Assembly: GCA_022360105.1 (NCBI GenBank)
Contig: JAKSDL010000406.1
Coordinates: forward strand, 1 to 6,759
Length of the DNA: 6,759 nt
Source of the DNA: Pseudomonadota bacterium
GTDB lineage: Bacteria > SAR324 > XYD2-FULL-50-16 > JAHJRI01
Reading direction: 5' to 3'
The notes beneath the pieces were generated by a model that worked only from the letters and a program-made list of their open reading frames with translations, did no database searches and had not been told where the DNA came from. Shown piece after piece: positions 1-6,600 of the stretch. Position 1 is the first letter of the stretch. Each line of letters starts with the position of its first letter. A program made the position numbers and the translations under genes.

Positions 1-375
1 GCCGACAACACCGTAATCTGCGGAAAGAGCTTCAAAAACCAGCCTGGCCATCGAAGTAAAACCGGGACCGCCAACAATGATGTTTTCCAGTCCGGCATTT
101 TTAAGGATTTGAATCAGGTATTCAATTCGAGGCAAAAATGAATGTTGAGAGAAAAAGTAACAATCACAAGTGTTTCGGATTGTCATACCCACGGCGTCCG
201 GGGTGAAGTCTCCAACCAGGGAGATTAACTCCGAGTCTTCCGCAAAACTCAAATCAATCAGCTTCACCTCGTGACGTTCCCGCTCAAGTGCTCCCTGGAG
301 ATAGTCAATTCCAATGGGTGCCACCGGTCCATGCATATTCACATAATCATTTGTATTAATTAATAAAACTTTCAT
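1..375 (-). CDS. B12-binding-domain radical SAM enzyme, N-terminal 125 codons (3' end outside window)
   Basis: ATG at 373-375, open to the left edge. The start is chosen because it opens directly with the beta strand MKVLLIN and has an A-rich leader. The fragment has the Rossmann-like fold of the cobalamin-binding domain of class B radical SAM enzymes: MKVLLIN (1-7); the substrate/cofactor loop PVAPIGIDYLQGAL (17-30); HEVKLIDLSF (35-44); DAVGMTIRNTCDCY (60-73), like the GxxxRN block of several such proteins; and IIVGGPGF (99-106). The DxHxxG cobalamin-ligating motif of methionine synthase is absent, as is usual for this class. The CxxxCxxC cluster motif would lie beyond the window and was not seen, so the radical SAM part is inferred from the N-terminal domain. 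Family members methylate unactivated carbons or rearrange/cyclise substrates; here product tailoring is likely. It is co-directional with the synthetase, 266 bases downstream. Confidence 0.75.
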   Translation of the reverse strand, partial: MKVLLINTNDYVNMHGPVAPIGIDYLQGALERERHEVKLIDLSFAEDSELISLVGDFTPDAVGMTIRNTCDCYFFSQHSFLPRIEYLIQILKNAGLENIIVGGPGFTSMARLVFEALSADYGVVG

Positions 376-440
376 TGGATTTTTAGTCTTTATCTTTTAT
401 CAAACTTCGTTGGAAAAGTTTCTTAGCATGAAAAGGAAAT

Positions 441-461
441 GGGTAATGCACGTGCTTACCC
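441..461. repeat. Imperfect inverted repeat in the intergenic gap
   Basis: GGGTAA...TTACCC arms enclose a GCACGTGC palindrome, with a single unpaired T in the left arm. As RNA it would fold to about a 10-bp stem with a short or forced loop; as DNA it is a near-perfect dyad suitable for a dimeric regulator. It lies 65 bases upstream of the radical SAM start codon. On the minus strand it is followed by a T/C-rich but interrupted tract, not a clean U-run, so an intrinsic terminator is only weakly supported. Operator, attenuator or chance are all possible. Confidence 0.4.
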
Positions 462-512
462 TGTTTTATGACGCAAAAAATGCATGGGTGGTTTTTTGAT
501 ATACCGCCTCAC

Positions 513-623
513 TTAATTCGGTTTGGGCAGAATGTGACAATCGATCCCGAAAGCCAGGTTAAAGGCTTTGATAAAATTTTGATCTTTTTGATTGAAATCC
601 TGACGACCCGGTTTTTTATTCAT
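513..623 (-). CDS. Possible 36-residue peptide between the synthetase and the radical SAM gene
   Basis: An ATG at 621-623 opens 36 codons ending in TAA at 513-515, beginning MNKKPGRQDFNQK and ending GIDCHILPKPN. It starts 18 bases after the synthetase stop, in the same frame, with another TGA just before it (624-626). The only ribosome-binding hint is a weak GGA about 10 bases upstream. The peptide is polar and basic at the N-terminus, has a short FIKAFNLAFGI hydrophobic stretch and a single Cys near the C-terminus; no signal peptide or membrane segment is seen. It could be a small expressed protein, a peptide precursor, or a chance frame in the gap. No family is recognised. An in-frame GTG follows the TAA and gives 18 more basic codons to a stop at 456-458, which suggests the region may be only untranslated spacer or decayed coding sequence. 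Confidence 0.27.
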   Translation of the reverse strand: MNKKPGRQDFNQKDQNFIKAFNLAFGIDCHILPKPN

Positions 624-641
624 TCACATAGATCCGTTCAA

Positions 642-3600
642 TCATTTGTTAAATTCTGCAATACTCATCAAGCCGCTGCTATTGAAGTATTGAAGGTAAG
701 TCTCCATGATTTCGCGATCGATCTCCGGGCATATAATTCCGCTACCTTGCAGTGCTTTCAAAGTGTTTGAGCAATCCGGTTTTAACACAGGATTATTAGT
801 GAGATCCGCCATCATATCGTAGGCTTCCCTGGTTTTAAGCAGTCCTACAAAAGGATATAGAGGATCATTAGGTTTTATATCCGGCACTTTTTTCAAAAGA
901 TCTTCATACGTGGCCACCCGACCATCATAACCATGGGAGTGCAGCACTTCCAGAAACTCTGTGAACCGTGTGGGATTGTGATTGCTGATGTGATATACCT
1001 TACCTGCAAATCTTTTATCCATTGATATGTACATGATGGCCTGGGCAATGTAATCAACCGGCGTCAGATTCCAATACATCTCAGGGAACAATTTCATTTC
1101 ATAAAAGCTTTTAAGCTGGCGCGCAAAGAAGTCTTTCACACTGGAAGCACCGCTTTGACTTTCTCCGGCTGCCTGCTCGATTCGGTGAATGGTTACCGGA
1201 ATGCCATTGTTGCTGGCTGTCCAGAGAAGTCTTTCTCCAATCAGTTTACTAACCAGGTATCCCGAGAAAGTGGTGTTATCCATGTCGATGCCGTCATCCG
1301 GAAACGACTCGTTAGGTTTTAACATGCTCAGAACACCCATCGTGGAGACAAAATGAATTGATTTTAATGGTCCCTTGCAGGCCATGCGAATCAACTCTTC
1401 AGTACTTCCGACATTTGCAGGCTTAACCACGTAATATGGCATCACAAGGTTCACCATGGCGCCATTGTGATAAATAGCTTGAATCCTTTCGGCAAGAAAA
1501 TCATATTCCAGGTCGGAAAGTCCCAATCGGGGCTTGGCAAGATCACTGACAACAACCTTAAACCTTTCAAGATAAGACTCCTGCCAGATGCCGTATTCAC
1601 TCAGATTGTCGATCACTCGATCTAACGCGGCTTCCTGATCTTTAGCCCGAACCAGACAATAAACGGTTGCATCGGTTTTTTGGATCAATTCCACTAGCAG
1701 GTAAGCCCCTACAAAGCCCGTAACACCGGTTAACAACACATGCTGTAGATCGGAACTGATCTCCTTTGCTGCCTGTTCAAAAGGAATTGTGGAGCTGATT
1801 TCATCGGCCTCTTCAATCATTTCTCGGACAAGATATTTGGGTGCCATAAAATCACCGCCATCATCAGTGGGATCTGCAACCGGGGATAATCTTGAGGGTT
1901 GAGGTGATTCAGCCGGTTTCTGCTCCCGAGCTGTCAAATTCCCTGTGTCCGGGGCTGGCTCTTTCGAGGATTTACCTTCAACCGATTTGGTTGAAAGAAC
2001 TTTGGCGGGTTCCCGATTAATTCTTGCTGCAATAGCTTGCATTGTAGCTTCAGAAGCGGATTGAAACAGGCTTTCCAAAGGCAGTTTGATTTGGAACACT
2101 TCCTCCAAATTGGAAACCAATTGCACGGCCAACATGGAATCTCCTCCTATTTCGAAGAAATTATCAGTTGCCTGCACTGCCTGGTTTCCAATCACTTCTT
2201 TTGTAATTTCAATAACCTTTTCTTCGATAAAAACCAGCTCGTTATCGACAGTATCAACACTCTGACTGATCATCTCCTTGGTAGCAGGTTCTGACACATT
2301 TACGGTTGTCCCGATTTTTCCGCTTATTCGGGCTGCAATTGACTTTACGACAGCTTGTTCATGAGTTTGAAAAAATGTTTCCAAAGGCAACTCTACCTTA
2401 AATTCATCCTCCAGCCGCGAAAGCAGTTGGACAGCCAGCATGGAGTTACCTCCCAATTCAAAAAAATTATCGTTTATATCTACAACTGTAGCTCCCACAA
2501 CCTCCCTGACAATATCGATAACTCGTTGATCTATCTGAACAGTCACTAATCTTGTTTCAGTTTGTTCGGATGCTGTTTTCATATCCGCATCCTGTCCCTT
2601 ATAATCATGGTCACGCGATACGACCTGCGGAACCTGATCCACCTGAATTACTGAACAGGTAACAGCTTGACGGAAACTATTGGTAACCGAAATTGTTTTG
2701 TCAGACTGCGATTCACTCCCCTGCCCCATATGTTTCTGATACACAACAGGGTAAGATAGCTGAATTGAATCATTCTCAACCAGGGGCAACAGGTTGCGTT
2801 TTGTGGAATCCAGACCGATAACAAGATCTTGCTGATCATTGCAAAGACCTGCCTCTAATGAATTGATACCGGATTCCGGATTGATCATGTGAAAGCCGGC
2901 CGCCTTTGTAAACTCTTTCATGGCAAAACCTTTGCTCATGCCGACCTCTTCCCACATGCTCCAAGCCAGATTGACCGTCTGAAATGGCTGTTTATTTCTG
3001 AGGTATATCGACAGGGCATCCGAAGCGCTGCTGGCCGCAGAGTAGGCCGCCACATTGCTGCCACCAAACATTCCGTTAACTGATGAAAAATTAACCCAAA
3101 GCAAATCTCTCCGCTGATCAAGCAACTGCGCAAGATTTATAGCACCAATTAGTTTGGGAACCAAAGCTTCATCCAGATGCCGTTTGTTCGCTTTTAAAAA
3201 ACCTTGTTCGGAAAACACACCGGCAAGATGGAACACACCATCCATTGAACCGGTGCCGGATTCCCAGGTCTCAACGATGTCCTTAAGACTATTAACATCA
3301 TCCAGATCGACCGATTCATACCTCACGCTACCCGGAAGCTTTTGCAAAGACTCCAGCAAGGCAGTCTTATCTTGATCTGAAGCGATATCAGATCGACCTA
3401 AAATCAGAAGATTTGCCTGGTATTGTTGCAATAAACTGCGGTTCAGATGCTGGGCTATGCCGCCAAGTCCTCCCGTTACCAGGTAATTGCCTTGTGGTTT
3501 TAATCGGGTTTGCAGCTCTTGCCCTTGTTGGAACGGCACTCGTTTGAGACGACAGATTCTACGTTGATGGTGCCGATATGCTACCACCCGATCCTTATTC

Positions 3601-6600
3601 GTTGATTGGGTTTCCTGCAACAGGTAATTGACGTTCTGACCCGATTGGTCAGGGATCAGATCAATCAATTTTGCTTCTACCCAGGGTAATTCCAGTTGAA
3701 TCGTTTGGATGAGGCCGTTAAGCGCTGCCTTCACCGGATGTGGTGAAGGGCTGCCGTCAACATCAGTAGCGGCGCTGGCAACCACATTCAAATCCAATGA
3801 ACGATCTTCATTTCTCATTTTTGCAATTGCCTGCAGGCAATGCATCACGCTTTGGACACCTGTGGAGCAGGTGTTTTTGATGGCATCACGATCGTGCAAA
3901 TCAAACTCTTCCGCATCATAATTCCAGAGGTGAATGATCTGGCCGATCGGATTTGATCTAATTTCAAGCGCATCAATCATCTCCTGATAATCTGCTGCCC
4001 GTTCAGGATTGATCTGGAAAGAGATATCACTTGTTTTTTGATATCGCTGTCCCTTTGCAACAAAAACACAAGTCTGTCCATTTTCCTCCAATTTGCGGGC
4101 AATTTGTTTATCAAGCCTCAATTCATCGCCGAAGATCAAGATACGTCCTCCTTTGCGGATCTTCACAGGCTGATTCAGTTGCTTTGCTCGCCAGGATTTT
4201 TGAAAAAACCAATTGGGAAGTGTGTTCTGGTTTTTTGACAACAAATCAAATTGTTTTAAATGTTCGGAAAAATCGCCATTTTCAAATTGTGTCTTCAATT
4301 TTGGACGTTGAATCTTACCAATTTCCGTTTTTGGGATTTCCTCAGTTTGCACGGGAATCAGGTACTTGGGAAAAATCCCAACCCTGTGCAAAACTTCAGA
4401 GCGAATTGCCTGCATCAGTTCTAGGACCTGGGACTGCTCCGACAGTGGACTATGGAAAAATATCGCGAGCTGATCTGTATTTTCACCGGGCGACCTTACC
4501 GCACAAGCAGCAGTAAACGACCGTTCGATATCCGCCAACCCTTCCACCACAGCTTCTATTTCATGGCTGTAATAATTCTTACCGGCAACAATAATCACAT
4601 CCTTTTCCCTGCCGGTTAATGTTAACTGACCTTCATTGATTCGCCCCAGGTCACCGGTGCGAAACCAACCATCCTCTGTGAACGCTTCACGATTCGCTTT
4701 ATCATTGTTGTGATACCCCCTGGTGACCGGTAATCCCTTGACCTGAAGCTCACCAACCTGGTTCTCCATCAAGGGTTGATTGTTTTTATCAACAATACGA
4801 ATAGATAATCCGGGCACCGGCATACCCAGGTTCACAAATTCATCTCCATCATTGGTAGAAGAAAGATTAAAGCTTTTCGAATAGATAGAACCCGAGCTGG
4901 TTTCTGCCATACCCCAGGCCGGAATCATGCAATGGTCCGACAAACCGCAGGGAGCCAGCAGTTTCAGGAATTCCCTGGTTGTGGAAGGAACCAGGCTTTC
5001 CCCGCCATTCATCAGACATTTCATGCTGGAAAGATCCCAGGGCATCTGGTCAGATTTTTTTACACTGTCCACCACCAGACCGATCGACGCATTCGTGGTC
5101 CAGGAATCCGTGGCTTTGTGTTCGGAAATCAAATCAAGATAAGTAACCGGATTTTTCAAAATCATTCGTGTAGCAACCTGCACCTGTTGACAGCCGGTAT
5201 ATACATTTCTCAGATGCATCATAATCGTACCACCCACATGATCCAGGGGCATCCAGTTCAGCGATACATCATCGTTATTGAAACCAAGATATTGGCTCTG
5301 CCCCATGATTATACTCACCAGGCTGCCTTGAGTCTGGGTAACCACTTTTGGCTTTCCGGTGCTGCCTGAAGTCAAAAAGAACGTTGCAACATCTTCCGGT
5401 CTGCATGGACCCCAACTTTTACCAGCTTCATGATCCCGAAGAGATTCAATTGTCAGAAAATGTTTTGGATCGATTTCCTCATTTTTGGCAAATTCGGCGA
5501 TTGTTTTTTTGTTGAACCGGTCATGCACCACAATTGCTTCAGGAAACATGTCCAGCGCATCAGCAAGTTTTTGCACATTGGGATTTTGCTTGTCATATGA
5601 CTCAATTGCTGCGATTAATACAGGAGTGAAACCGCTAAGGGTGCACCCCCAGAAGTTTTCAATAAAATCCTTGTTTTGAGTGAGCTGAAACACTACTACC
5701 TGGCTCTGCGAATAACCGGATGATCTGAAGCCGGACATGATTTTCTCGGCTTCATATACCAAGTCCGGATACCCGGTGAGTTGTTTTTCACCTGCCTCGT
5801 TGTAGTAACAAATACCTTTGGCCGGAGTCTGTTGGGCGGCATTACGAATAACATCCTGTAATGTTCCAGGATTGTTTTCATCGCTTTCCAGGGAGCCGCC
5901 TTCAACCAAAGCGGGAACTTCAGTGTTTCCTGTGTCCTCTTCATCACTTGCTGATTTAGTTGGGACTTGTTCTTCTGTTTCATTTATTGTTTGTGGAATC
6001 GGCATGATATCCTTAAGATGCAGAACAGGGGCTTCCATCAGCTTTTCTTCCACAGTCACAAGGATGTTTTCGGCACCTGATTTGGCTTTGATCTTGCTGT
6101 ATAATCGCTCCTTTGCCTCTTGATCGATAATCACGATCTTGCCTAGCGCGTGCTCATCAATAGACCCGTCATCTTTTCTGGGTATCGCCGTAACCGGAAC
6201 ATATTCGCCGGGTATGAAATTCCGGGGTAGAAGTGGATTTAAGGCATCAGTAAACGTTGAACAAGACAAACTTTTACCCGACGTATAATAAACGACCGGC
6301 ACCTGCCCCTGTTTTTCCGATTCACGAATCCTGACGATACAGTCTTCCACCGTAGTATGATCCATTAGGGCATTTTCAATCAGCCGGAAATCAATTTTTT
6401 GATCGCCCAACCAGGCAGTCGGAGGGACAGTCTCTTCGTACTGAAAGAGTCCGTCGTTTAGCTTTTGGGCTCTTTCACCAATCAGATACAACTCATCGCT
6501 TTCACGTTGACCGGATTTGACCGCCTGAATTTTCAATTCGGGATAGATCGACGGATCAATTGAAACTGCAACCTCACCAGGAATACCCACAGGTTGCTCA

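Larger units (their letters stand above)
2766..4214 (-). other. Domain: PKS-type ketoreductase (structural plus catalytic halves)
   Basis: Residues about 849-1331. The N-terminal structural subdomain opens with PNWFFQKSW (848-856), like the W-containing start of PKS ketoreductase regions. The catalytic half carries the NADPH motif TGGLGG (1095-1100), followed by LLILGRSD. It also has the HLAGVF block, Lys1202 (LVPKLIGA), Ser1226 (NFSSVNG) and Tyr1239 (AAYSAAS). The Ser-to-Tyr spacing is 13, as in functional family members. The fourth conserved position, usually Asn four residues after Tyr, is Ser1243. No clear LDD motif or diagnostic Trp is seen, so stereochemistry is not assigned. With no ketosynthase visible, the natural target is a keto group already on the acid loaded by the upstream A domain, giving a hydroxyacyl thioester. 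Confidence 0.88.

Noticed and set aside
401..408. GAAGTTTG on the minus strand as a Bacteroidota-type -7 promoter element for the radical SAM gene
   Set aside because: It differs from TAnnTTTG at the first position and the only upstream partner is a poor TTTC at about 21 bases; the taxon is also not established.
475..497. A6...T6 inverted repeat as a terminator
   Set aside because: The stem would consist only of A-T pairs around an 11-base loop, too weak for an intrinsic terminator.
568..583. AT-rich near-palindrome with an AAAATTTT core
   Set aside because: Low-complexity symmetry expected by chance in AT-rich spacer; no supporting context.
468..770. A 100-codon open frame on the plus strand spanning the gap and the synthetase 3' end
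   Set aside because: It runs antisense through the well-conserved end of the reductase domain, shows no recognisable domain, and looks like a by-product of opposite-strand coding.
4031..4516. Plus-strand open frames of 161 codons here and 145 codons at 4932-5369
   Set aside because: Both lie fully antisense to clear adenylation and ketoreductase coding sequence and their translations resemble no protein family.
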